A stretch of 33,468 nt of DNA from Gammaproteobacteria bacterium (lineage in GTDB: Bacteria > Pseudomonadota > Gammaproteobacteria > SZUA-152). The notes below the pieces were generated by a model. That model was not told the DNA's origin, did not search any database, and saw only the letters and a list, made by a program, of their open reading frames with translations. A program made the translations under genes and the position numbers. The stretch spans positions 1 through 33,468 of the forward strand of contig WFQM01000165.1 in the NCBI GenBank assembly GCA_015487095.1. The letters run 5' to 3'. Shown here one piece after another: positions 1-8,331 of the stretch (position 1 is the stretch's first letter; the number at the start of each line of letters is the position of its first letter).

Positions 1-163
1 GTTGAGCCGTCGCGAGAGCGGCTAAGGTGCTCAAGATCAATGATCTTTTTCGGTTATTTTGAATGAAAGCGTATCCCCCATACGGTGAGTTCAAAATGTT
101 CGAAAAAGTCATTTAGATTGAGTGCATTAGACGTTCGCAGTAGGCTCAACTGATTAATTTAGG
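1..163 (+). mobile_element. MITE-like palindromic element, copy 1, left end cut by window boundary
   Basis: Begins gttgagccgtcgcgagagcgg and ends ggctcaactgattaatttagg. Nearly identical to 24584-24746. The first ~13 nt of the left TIR are missing at the window edge. Confidence 0.85.
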
Positions 164-229
164 TTGAAGAACGGGCAAATACGGGCTGAAGCAGAGATGC
201 CAATCGTATAAGTTATTGTGTTCCCTCCC

Positions 230-544
230 TTATTCCCGCGGGATGCGGTAAGCATCCATTTCCACTTCACGCAAGGCTTGCCCAAACATCACAATGCGCC
301 CCTGATAACGCTCGGCGCCATCGCTGGTGAACTCAAAAAAATACAAACGGCATAACTGGGTTTTACCCTGTGCATTGCGCCGGAACCATTGCCGTTTTCG
401 CTCTACCGTATCGTCGAGAAATTGCACCCCGGCTTGTTGACAGGCACGTAATCCGGCATCCCGGGCAAGCTCTTGGGTGCGCACGCTGTCCCACCAGTAC
501 CATATACCCAGTCCCAGGGTGATCAGCCACAGAATATCGATCAT
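230..544 (-). CDS. DUF3301 family small membrane-anchored protein
   Basis: 104 aa ORF with N-terminal hydrophobic segment (IDILWLITLGLGIWYWWDS) and typical family features (YFFEFTSDGAERYQGRI). Confidence 0.7.
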   Translation of the reverse strand: MIDILWLITLGLGIWYWWDSVRTQELARDAGLRACQQAGVQFLDDTVERKRQWFRRNAQGKTQLCRLYFFEFTSDGAERYQGRIVMFGQALREVEMDAYRIPRE

Positions 545-596
545 CGTGGATTAGCGTTCTTGCCGATTTTTGTGCGTGTATAAAAAATCACAGCAT

Positions 597-800
597 TCAA
601 TAATGCGGGGGTGGAGGTTCGTTGAGCTGTTCAGTCACTTCGCCTGTGTTGTTGTCTTGCAGTTGTCGTCGCAAGCGAGTGAGGTCATCCTGCAATTTAC
701 CCATCAGCGTGTGCTGCGCCAGCAGCACATCGTTCATTTCTTCCATTGCTGCCTCTTGATGGGTAAGGCGAATTTCCAGGTCAGTGATTCTGTTTTCCAT
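597..800 (-). CDS. slyX: SlyX family protein
   Basis: 67 aa; MENRITDLEIRLTHQEAAMEEMNDVLLAQ...PPPPHY is characteristic of SlyX. Confidence 0.85.
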   Translation of the reverse strand: MENRITDLEIRLTHQEAAMEEMNDVLLAQHTLMGKLQDDLTRLRRQLQDNNTGEVTEQLNEPPPPHY

Positions 801-822
801 TGTTGTGGTGTTCCGATTGAAG

Positions 823-873
823 CTGAATTAATAAGTTGAATCAATAGTGTTCGCAGATTTCGACTAGAATGGA
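823..873. repeat. Possible collapsed remnant of the MITE family
   Basis: ctgaattaataagttgaatc resembles left TIR cctaaattaatcagttgaatc; followed by gttcgcagatttcgac, resembling the right-arm gttcgcagtagattcaac. Confidence 0.4.
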
Positions 874-926
874 TGATCTTTCGCTATTGGCCGCTTGTGG
901 TCAAGTATGAGCCCATGATTCGTAAA

Positions 927-1101
927 CCTAAATTAATCAGTTGAATCGTAGCGAGAGCGACTATGGTGCTGAAGATAGAAGATTTTCCGGGCTATTTTGG
1001 ACGACAGCGTATCATCCATACGGTGAGTTCAAAATAGCCCAAAAAATCTTTTAGATTCAGCGTCATAAACGTTCGCAGTAGATTCAACTGATTGATTTAG
1101 G
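927..1101 (+). mobile_element. MITE-like palindromic element, copy 2 (divergent subtype)
   Basis: cctaaattaatcagttgaatc ... gattcaactgattgatttagg, flanked by GTAAA direct repeats (922-926 and 1102-1106). Confidence 0.9.
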
Positions 1102-1112
1102 GTAAACAATGC

Positions 1113-1709
1113 GTGAGAACAATGCCAATAAAACACGAGCAGAAAAAGTGGGATAACCGGTATACGGTCGCAAAGGGTAAACCCCGGGTGGCGCAGGTTT
1201 TACAGGAAAATCGTCACCTGTTGCCAACATCAGGTGATGCGCTGGATCTGGCCTGTGGCCTGGGTGCCAATGCGCTGCTGCTGGCTCAGGCGGGTTTGGC
1301 TGTGCAAGCCTGGGATTTATCATCGGTGGCGATTAATGCGCTGCGGTCGCGCGCTGCGGCAGAATGGTTGCGGGTACAGGCTGCCGTGCGTGATGTGGGC
1401 GAACAACCACCAATGCCAGCATCATTTGATGTGATTGTAGTCAGCTATTTTTTGCAACGGGCTTTGGCTCCGGCGTTGTGTGCCGCATTGCGGCCAGGTG
1501 GTTTGTTATTTTATCAGACATTTGTAAAAGACAAGGTATATCAACAAGGACCGACGAATCCTGATTTTTTATTGACCGAAAATGAATTGCTGACAATGTT
1601 TGCACCGCTTCGACTGCGGGTGTATCACGAAGCTGGGACCCTAGGCGACATTACGCAGGGGCTGCGTAATGAAGCGCTGTTCGTTGGACAAAAAGTCGAA
1701 GAACGATAA
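1113..1709 (+). CDS. Class I SAM-dependent methyltransferase
   Basis: Motif I ALDLACGLGANALLLAQAGLAVQAWDLS; possible alternative ATG start at 1122. Confidence 0.85.
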   Translation: MRTMPIKHEQKKWDNRYTVAKGKPRVAQVLQENRHLLPTSGDALDLACGLGANALLLAQAGLAVQAWDLSSVAINALRSRAAAEWLRVQAAVRDVGEQPPMPASFDVIVVSYFLQRALAPALCAALRPGGLLFYQTFVKDKVYQQGPTNPDFLLTENELLTMFAPLRLRVYHEAGTLGDITQGLRNEALFVGQKVEER

Positions 1710-1722
1710 ATCCCTGGCGCTT

Positions 1723-2685
1723 TTAGCGCGCTGTCTGATTTTCACCTTTGGTGGATTCCCAGTGCAAGATGCCTTCCACAGCATCTTCGGTCAGCTGCGG
1801 GGTGATGTGGGTGATAAACGCATAAACATAGTTGCGTAAGTGGCGACCACGATGCACGCACACACAACTGGTGCTGGGGCGGAACAGGTGACCAGCGGGC
1901 ATTACAGCGAGATTGTTGTCTTCGTTATTATCCAGTGCGGTTTCGGCAATCAGGCCCACTCCCAGTCCCAGTCGGACATATTTTTTGATGATGTCAGAGT
2001 CCAGTGCGGTGAGCGCAATGTTGGTGAGCAGGCCTTCGTCAGTAAAAGCCTGGTTGATGGCAGCCCGACCAGCGACTTCGTGGTCGTAGGTAATCAACGG
2101 GTATTTTGCCAGTGCGGACAACGTCAGCTCGGGCTCTTGGGTCAACGGGTGTCCCGGAGGGGTGATGGCCGATAAACTCCATTCCCGATAGGGCAGCATC
2201 ACCAGCTCTTTAGGCATGTTTTTACTGGCAGTGGTCACGGCTACATCGGCCGTGCGACTGAGCAGCATGTCATAAATTTGTTGTGTATTCCCCTGATGGA
2301 TACGCAGTTTTACATCGGGGTAAATCTCGGTGAATTTGGCGATAACTTTCGGCAGGGCGTGATAGGCCTGGGTGTGCGTGGTGGCAATAGATAATGTGCC
2401 TTTGGTGTCATCGTTTACCTGCTGAGCAACTTGGCGGATATTTTCAGCTTCGGTAAGAATACGTTCGGCCATGGTGATGATGCTTTCACCCGCCTGGGTG
2501 ACACCAGTCAGTCGTTTGCCGTGACGCTCAAAAATCTGTGTATTTAATTCTTCTTCGAGCAGGCGAATCTGGGTGCTGATGCCTGATTGGGCAGTGAACA
2601 GACGTTCGGCCGCCGTGGTGACATTTAATCCCCGTCTGGCAACTTCACAGATATACCGTAGTTGTTGCAGTTTCACCGCAAGCAC
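1723..2685 (-). CDS. cysB: LysR-type transcriptional regulator CysB
   Basis: KLQQLRYICEVARRGLNVTTAAERLFTAQSGISTQIRLLEEELNTQIFERHGKRLTGVTQAG matches the CysB HTH region; start may be the internal GTG at 2676. Confidence 0.93.
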   Translation of the reverse strand: MLAVKLQQLRYICEVARRGLNVTTAAERLFTAQSGISTQIRLLEEELNTQIFERHGKRLTGVTQAGESIITMAERILTEAENIRQVAQQVNDDTKGTLSIATTHTQAYHALPKVIAKFTEIYPDVKLRIHQGNTQQIYDMLLSRTADVAVTTASKNMPKELVMLPYREWSLSAITPPGHPLTQEPELTLSALAKYPLITYDHEVAGRAAINQAFTDEGLLTNIALTALDSDIIKKYVRLGLGVGLIAETALDNNEDNNLAVMPAGHLFRPSTSCVCVHRGRHLRNYVYAFITHITPQLTEDAVEGILHWESTKGENQTAR

Positions 2686-2828
2686 CCCTTATATTGATAT
2701 AAGATAAAATTACACCCTGTTATATTTTTATAGAATTTCAAGTCTGACCCACATTTTTACCATAAAAATACACCAATGAGCATCTAAATATTGATAAATA
2801 TTTCAAAATCATCAAAAAAGAATTGAAA

Positions 2829-2845
2829 GGTGATCTTTATCACAC
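2829..2845. promoter_or_regulatory. CRP/FNR-family-like palindromic operator
   Basis: AAAGGTGATCTTTATCACACTT; 18/22 by eye to the E. coli CRP consensus AAATGTGATCTAGATCACATTT; located between divergent cysB and the Sel1 gene. Confidence 0.5.
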
Positions 2846-2961
2846 TTTTCGATCTACAGGGTTCAGCATGTCGGGTGGCGGCCGTAAATATGCTCGACCA
2901 CCGCAGCACAAGACAAGCAGTAAACATTCACCTCAACATTTAACCGGATAGCAGGAGAGCT

Positions 2962-3795
2962 ATGATGATTTTTGCATCTCGCCACACACAGAATGTAGCA
3001 CGTAATACACCAGGAATTTTTTGTAGGGCCGTTCTTGGTTTGTCATTGGGCGTTACGACTTTTAGTGTGCAGGCTGATTTATATGAAGATGGTTTGATGG
3101 CTTACGCCGTGGGCAATTATGCCAAGGCAGGGCAGCATTTTATGGGTGCTGCGGATGCAGGCAATGATGGGGCGGAGCATATGTTGATGCGCCTGTTCGC
3201 GGAAAACAAACTTTATGCTGAGGATATACAGTCTGAAACCCTGAAGTGGACACGCAAGGCCGCCGAAAAAGGGGTTGTTCATGCACAGTTTTCTTTAGGT
3301 AATATCTATCTTTCAGAAAAGCAAAATGATGCAAAACTTGCTGTTGAGTGGTACCGCAAGGCCGCAGAACAAGGTCACCCAGATGCTTATTATCAGCTCG
3401 GCGTTGTGTTTGCTAAGGGCGCAAAAGGTGTAAGCGCTGACTCACAGGAAAGCCGTCGTCTCTATCAGGTCGCAGCTTCTGAATTTGATGTACATGCGCA
3501 AAAAGGTAATGCTGATGCGCAATATAAGCTGGCAGGTATGTACCAGCAGGGGCTGGGTATGAAAACCAACATGGTCCTGGCCTTGAAGTGGATGGAAAAG
3601 TCAGCTTTGCAAGGTCATACGCTGGCACAGCTGAGTCTGGGTCGCCTCTATGCCGAAGGTACCGGTGTACCACGTGATATCCGTCAGGCACAGTATTGGC
3701 TGAGTCTGGCTGCTGCACAGGGTGCGCAGGATGCCATTGTGGCACTGAATAAGCTCATGGCAGATGAGGATACGAAGGTTGCTTTGGCGATGTAA
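2962..3795 (+). CDS. Sel1-like/TPR repeat protein, probably exported
   Basis: Repeated SLR motifs (EWYRKAAEQGHPDAYYQLGVVFAKG, KWMEKSALQGHTLAQLSLGRLYAEGTGV) after an N-terminal hydrophobic stretch. Confidence 0.85.
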   Translation: MMIFASRHTQNVARNTPGIFCRAVLGLSLGVTTFSVQADLYEDGLMAYAVGNYAKAGQHFMGAADAGNDGAEHMLMRLFAENKLYAEDIQSETLKWTRKAAEKGVVHAQFSLGNIYLSEKQNDAKLAVEWYRKAAEQGHPDAYYQLGVVFAKGAKGVSADSQESRRLYQVAASEFDVHAQKGNADAQYKLAGMYQQGLGMKTNMVLALKWMEKSALQGHTLAQLSLGRLYAEGTGVPRDIRQAQYWLSLAAAQGAQDAIVALNKLMADEDTKVALAM

Positions 3796-3813
3796 TGCAA
3801 ACGGGTATCAATT

Positions 3814-3849
3814 AAAAACCGCGGCCATAGTGGTCGCGGTTTTTTTTTG
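3814..3849 (+). terminator. Rho-independent terminator after the Sel1 gene
   Basis: aaaaaccgcggccatagtggtcgcggtttttttttt: 9-bp GC-rich stem (one G-T), short loop, T run. Confidence 0.85.
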
Positions 3850-3888
3850 AGCGTGAAAATAAAGAAGGCTTGGGAATGTATGCGTTTC

Positions 3889-4743
3889 TTAACTGCCCAT
3901 AAGCAGCGCACGCGCATCACCGATTTGTGTCTGCACACTGGCTATTGTCGGTGCAATAATATCCTCGTCAAGCCCGGTTAGTTCCCAGGCGATATCGTGG
4001 ATACGTGGTGCATTATCCAGTTCGTGGGTGTTTAATTCGACCAGAGCGGCAATACTGTTGGCGATATGCACAATGGCGGTTTCCACACGGTTTTGTGTGG
4101 CTTGTGCCGGGTCATGATGATAGGCAATGCAGGCTTGCAGGCTTGCAGGCAACGACCAGCTCCGCGCCAGTTCGCTGCCGATTTCCGCATGGTCAAAGCC
4201 GATGATTTCCCGCTCGGCTTCCTGGGACTCCAGTTCATCCGGACTATCGAGACAGGCCTCAAGGGTTTGGCGCGAAAGATCCGGCAAAGCACGGTACAAC
4301 ACCAATTGACCAATATCATGTAACAGGCCCGCAACAAACACGGCCTCGCGCTGGTGTTTGAGGCATTCCAGTGCAAGGGTGCGTGCGCACAGGGCGCAAA
4401 GAATACTATGCTCCCAGAAGTTTTCCATAGACATCAGTTCGTTGGGAATACCCTCAAAAGACTTGCAAGCGGATGTGGCCAGGGCAAGACTGCGTACTTG
4501 CTGGGTACCGAGCACGGTAACGGCGCGTGACACAGTGTCGATTTGTGTAGACAGCCCGTACAACGGGCTATTGGCGACCCGCAACAGACGGGCAGTGAGA
4601 GCAACGTCCTGAGTAATAACATGTGCAATGTCATCCGCACTACTGGTGGGATCATCCACCAGCTCATTGAGCCTCACATAGGCTGCTGGCAGTGAAATCA
4701 GCTGTTCAACATTGCTCAGCAAATCCTGAATCTTTTCATTCAT
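3889..4743 (-). CDS. HDOD domain protein
   Basis: LPAAYVRLNELVDDPTSSADDIAHVITQDVALTARLLRVANSPLYG...VFVAGLLHDIGQLVLY typical of HDOD. Confidence 0.88.
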   Translation of the reverse strand: MNEKIQDLLSNVEQLISLPAAYVRLNELVDDPTSSADDIAHVITQDVALTARLLRVANSPLYGLSTQIDTVSRAVTVLGTQQVRSLALATSACKSFEGIPNELMSMENFWEHSILCALCARTLALECLKHQREAVFVAGLLHDIGQLVLYRALPDLSRQTLEACLDSPDELESQEAEREIIGFDHAEIGSELARSWSLPASLQACIAYHHDPAQATQNRVETAIVHIANSIAALVELNTHELDNAPRIHDIAWELTGLDEDIIAPTIASVQTQIGDARALLMGS

Positions 4744-4769
4744 AGTCGGTATCTGTCGGGTTGGGTTGT

Positions 4770-4787
4770 CTGATTAATTTAGGATTA
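4770..4787. repeat. Solo TIR remnant of the MITE family
   Basis: ctgattaatttaggatta is an exact match to the right end of copy 3 including 4 nt of its flank; no partner arm present. Confidence 0.55.
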
Positions 4788-4794
4788 AAAAATA

Positions 4795-5229
4795 TTAATC
4801 ACTGTTGTTTTCTGTGTCGGCAGCGTTAGGGAAATCTGTTGCATATTTCTGAATCCATTCCACGGCAGCCTGTTCACCGCTGAGCTGACGCCCGTCTTTG
4901 TCAAAAACTTCCTGTTTATATTGTTCAATATGGCAAATCTGCTCAACCATACGCGCCCGAAAAGAATCATTTTCATCCAGAAACTGGATGCCAATTTCAA
5001 AAGTATTTTGCAGGGGGTGACACCAGGTGACCTTGCCAATCGCTTGAAATACGGGGGACACCAATGGAATCTTGATGCGGATAGTGGTGCCTGGCTTCAG
5101 TGTGACCGTAGAATGAAAGGCAAGCCCGCCCTGACTGACGTTTTTAAGATAGTCGCCACCATCAGTGACCAGTTCTTCCAGTTGAAAATCAACGGGGATA
5201 TTTGAAGGATGTCGGGTAAAGCTGCGCAT
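4795..5229 (-). CDS. PilZ domain protein
   Basis: MRSFTRHPSNIPVDF (RxxxR) and NVSQGGLAFHS (D/NxSxxG) PilZ motifs. Confidence 0.85.
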   Translation of the reverse strand: MRSFTRHPSNIPVDFQLEELVTDGGDYLKNVSQGGLAFHSTVTLKPGTTIRIKIPLVSPVFQAIGKVTWCHPLQNTFEIGIQFLDENDSFRARMVEQICHIEQYKQEVFDKDGRQLSGEQAAVEWIQKYATDFPNAADTENNSD

Positions 5230-5463
5230 GACTTGCTTTGCTCTCAGGTTTTCCAGAAAATGCGCTGGCTATGATTAACAGCGTGTATATGTGCGCTATC
5301 CTTCATGGAAAATAGCCGGGTACCCATTTGTATTCAAGGTAATAATACACAACCAGCCTATCTGTTTATGAGTAACGTGGTTGTTTTTAATCTTGTGAAT
5401 ATAGCGGCCAGAAATACGCCTACTATAGTGCTGACACACGCCTAAACGGGATAAAATTTACCC

Positions 5464-6540
5464 ATGCACCCATTGAAATATCTTAAAAACTCTCGATTTT
5501 CCCGTTTGACCAGCATGCTGGTGGCACTGCTAATGGGCGGTATGTTTTCCAATATACAGGCGGAAGAATCACAAGCTGTGGTGCTCATGTATCACCATTT
5601 CGGTGTGGATAAATACCCATCAACCAATATTCGGCTCGCACAATTTGATGCTCATCTGGATTATTTAGCACAGGCGGGATACCAGGTCTGGCCGTTGGCA
5701 AAAGTGGTGGATTATGTGCGCAGACAAAAGCCTTTTCCTGATCGTGTGGTAGCCATCACCATTGACGATGCTTACCAGTCAGTGTTTGACGAAGCTTATC
5801 CACGGCTGCGTGAACGTGGCTGGCCGTTTACTGTTTTTGTTGCCACTGACGGTGTTGACCAACATTTTCAGGCCTACATGAATTGGCAGCAGATGCGTGA
5901 AATGCAACAGTATGGCGCGAGTTTTGAAAATCACTCGGCAACACATGATTATCTGATTCAACGCCGGACAGATGAAACGGCCGATCAATGGCACAAGCGC
6001 ATGGAGGATGATATTGGCCGTGCCCAGCAACGCATTAAAGCAGAGCTGGGCAGAGCACCTGCATTTTTTGCTTATCCCTACGGTGAATATAACGAGATAC
6101 TGGCGGGGCTGGTAACCAAGATGGGGTTGGTGGCTTTTGGTCAGCAGTCCGGGCCAGTTGGTTTGGATGCAGATTTGCGTGCTTTGCCACGTTTCCCTAT
6201 GGCGGAGCGTTTTGCTGCTTTACCTGATTTTAAACAAAAGCTGCAAAGTCTTGCCTTTCCTATCATGGCAATACGACCGTGGGAGCCAGTGGTTATGGCA
6301 CAGGAAGCCCCTCGAATGAATGTTGAACTGGCAAAAAGTGATGCGCGACTGGATCAGTTGTCGTGCTTTGTATCGGGCCAGGGTGCGGTGACCGTTGAAT
6401 GGCTGAATCGAAAAATGCGACATTTTTCAGTACAGGCACCAACCCCCTTGCCGCGCGGCCGCAGCCGCTATAACTGCACTGCACCCTCATCCCAGCCGGG
6501 ACGCTATTTCTGGTTTAGTCATTTATGGATTGTGCCCTGA
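5464..6540 (+). CDS. Polysaccharide deacetylase (NodB/PgaB-like), exported
   Basis: Signal-like N-terminus, VVLMYHHFG, AITIDDAYQS and NHSATHDYL metal-site motifs. Confidence 0.88.
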   Translation: MHPLKYLKNSRFSRLTSMLVALLMGGMFSNIQAEESQAVVLMYHHFGVDKYPSTNIRLAQFDAHLDYLAQAGYQVWPLAKVVDYVRRQKPFPDRVVAITIDDAYQSVFDEAYPRLRERGWPFTVFVATDGVDQHFQAYMNWQQMREMQQYGASFENHSATHDYLIQRRTDETADQWHKRMEDDIGRAQQRIKAELGRAPAFFAYPYGEYNEILAGLVTKMGLVAFGQQSGPVGLDADLRALPRFPMAERFAALPDFKQKLQSLAFPIMAIRPWEPVVMAQEAPRMNVELAKSDARLDQLSCFVSGQGAVTVEWLNRKMRHFSVQAPTPLPRGRSRYNCTAPSSQPGRYFWFSHLWIVP

Positions 6541-6555
6541 TCAGAAAACTGCAAG

Positions 6556-6825
6556 CTATTCAGCTTCATCAAAACGACGTGCGATAAGACCTTCCAGCGC
6601 ATCCAGTGCTTTTATTTCATCCGCACCTTCAGTAATCAACTCCAGCTCCGTACCTTTGGCTGCGGCCAGCATCATTACTCCGAGAATACTCTTGCCATTA
6701 ACCTCGGTGGTGTTTTTAACCAGTTTGATATCACTGTCAAATTGACTGGCAAGCGCTACCAGTTTGGCAGCAGCGCGGGCGTGCAGGCCAAGCTTGTTGA
6801 TGATGATAACGGGACGACGAGTCAT
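6556..6825 (-). CDS. ptsH: HPr family phosphocarrier protein
   Basis: KLGLHARAAAKLV (His site) and NGKSILGVMML (Ser46-like region). Confidence 0.9.
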   Translation of the reverse strand: MTRRPVIIINKLGLHARAAAKLVALASQFDSDIKLVKNTTEVNGKSILGVMMLAAAKGTELELITEGADEIKALDALEGLIARRFDEAE

Positions 6826-6848
6826 GTTCGGGAGATTCCTGTATTACA

Positions 6849-7250
6849 TCAAGCTTCGTTGCGACCAGGCAATAACATAACACCTTGACGCCCACCGTCC
6901 ACAGCACGTTCGGCCATTTCAGCAAGTGACAGTTCGGGATAGTTGAGCACTCGAATCAGCATGGACAGGTTGAGACCAGCGACAACCATTACATCGTTGA
7001 GGCGAACAAGTCGGCAGGCAATATTCGAGGGTGTTGCGCCACAGAGATCAGTGAGGACTAACACGCCGTCACCACTATCCAGTTCAATAACCATTTTTTC
7101 AGCACGTTTGGCCAGCGTGTCCAGGTCGTCATCCAGTGGCACGCCTAGCACGCGGGTTGCCAACGGGCAGACGCTGAGTGTTTTGACACTGATATCCAGC
7201 ATCGTATAACCAAGAGATTCGTGGCTCACCAAAAGTACACCGATGGTCAT
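6849..7250 (-). CDS. Mannose-type PTS EIIA component
   Basis: MTIGVLLVSHESLGYTML...DSGDGVLVLTDLCGATPSNIACRL. Confidence 0.88.
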   Translation of the reverse strand: MTIGVLLVSHESLGYTMLDISVKTLSVCPLATRVLGVPLDDDLDTLAKRAEKMVIELDSGDGVLVLTDLCGATPSNIACRLVRLNDVMVVAGLNLSMLIRVLNYPELSLAEMAERAVDGGRQGVMLLPGRNEA

Positions 7251-7263
7251 GACAAACTCTCAG

Positions 7264-8121
7264 TCAGGGCAAGTCACGATGACGAATGATAACGTTATCG
7301 CGTTGTTGCTGAAAATACTGGCCAAGACGCTCGGTTAAATATACCGAACGATGTTGACCACCTGTGCAGCCTATGGCAATGGTCAAGTAGCTGCGGTTGT
7401 CGGCTTCAAAACAGGGAATCCAGTAGGTCATCATCTCTTGTATCTGTATAAAAAAACCTTCCACCAATTCCTGACCTTCAAGAAAATCGGCAACGGGCTG
7501 GTCCCGACCGGTCATTGCGCGTAATTTGTTTTCCCAATGTGGATTGGGCAGGCAACGCGCATCGAAAACAAAATCGGCATCTGCTGCCATACCATGTTTA
7601 AAACCAAATGACTCAAATAAAATGGACAGCCCGACTTGTTGTTCACCTCGTATGCGTTCACGAATCAAATCGCGAAGCTGGTGTACGTTACTTCGGGTGG
7701 TATCCGTAAACAAGTCAGCACGATCAATAATAGGTTGCAGCAGGCGTCGCTCATAATGTATGGCTTCCTGCAAAGGGATTTCTTCTCCGCTCAAGGGGTG
7801 TTTGCGGCGGGTTTCACTAAACCGTTTGAATAATACTTCATCATCAGCATCGAGAAAAATCACTTCGCAATCAACACCCGCATCTTTCAGTGTATCGAGA
7901 ATTTCCGGGAAACGACTGAGATCCAACGGTGGGTTGCGGGCATCAATACCCACGGCGGCCAACTCACCCAGTTGTCCAGGAAAGGCGTTCATTTTTACCG
8001 CAAAGTCCGGCAACAGGCCCACTGGTAAATTATCGATACAATAATAGCCCTGGTCTTCCAGTACATGTAGCGCTGTAGATTTTCCGGAGCCAGAGACGCC
8101 GCTGATAACAACAAGTTTCAT
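7264..8121 (-). CDS. rapZ: RNase adapter protein RapZ
   Basis: MKLVVISGVSGSGKSTALHVLEDQGYYCIDNLP ... IAIGCTGGQHRSVYLTERL. Confidence 0.96.
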   Translation of the reverse strand: MKLVVISGVSGSGKSTALHVLEDQGYYCIDNLPVGLLPDFAVKMNAFPGQLGELAAVGIDARNPPLDLSRFPEILDTLKDAGVDCEVIFLDADDEVLFKRFSETRRKHPLSGEEIPLQEAIHYERRLLQPIIDRADLFTDTTRSNVHQLRDLIRERIRGEQQVGLSILFESFGFKHGMAADADFVFDARCLPNPHWENKLRAMTGRDQPVADFLEGQELVEGFFIQIQEMMTYWIPCFEADNRSYLTIAIGCTGGQHRSVYLTERLGQYFQQQRDNVIIRHRDLP

Positions 8122-8167
8122 AATGTGTGACGCACTTTATTTTGAGGTTGAGTTAATTGTCTGTTTG

Positions 8168-8331
8168 TTAAAGGGGTGTGGCAAAATAATGTGGATAGAT
8201 GGCGCAGGATATCGTTTCGTCTTCGAGGCACACAAAGGAGTACATACTCGCGGCGCGTAACCTTTTGTGCAACGCGGAAGACAGAAGGATAAACAAGCAG
8301 GATGTCCATGTTATTTTGTCACACCTCCTAA
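8168..8331. repeat. Imperfect ~164-bp palindrome between hprK and rapZ
   Basis: TTAAAGGGGTGTGGCAAAATAATGTGGAT at 8168-8196 is inverted against tgtccatgttattttgtcacacctcctaa at 8303-8331; inner arms also pair (gtcttc/gaagac, cacaaagg/ccttttgtg). Confidence 0.75.

Noticed and set aside
1717-1729. gcgct-ttt-agcgc hairpin between the convergent methyltransferase and cysB
   Set aside because: Only a 5-bp stem and no T run on either side; too weak to call a terminator.
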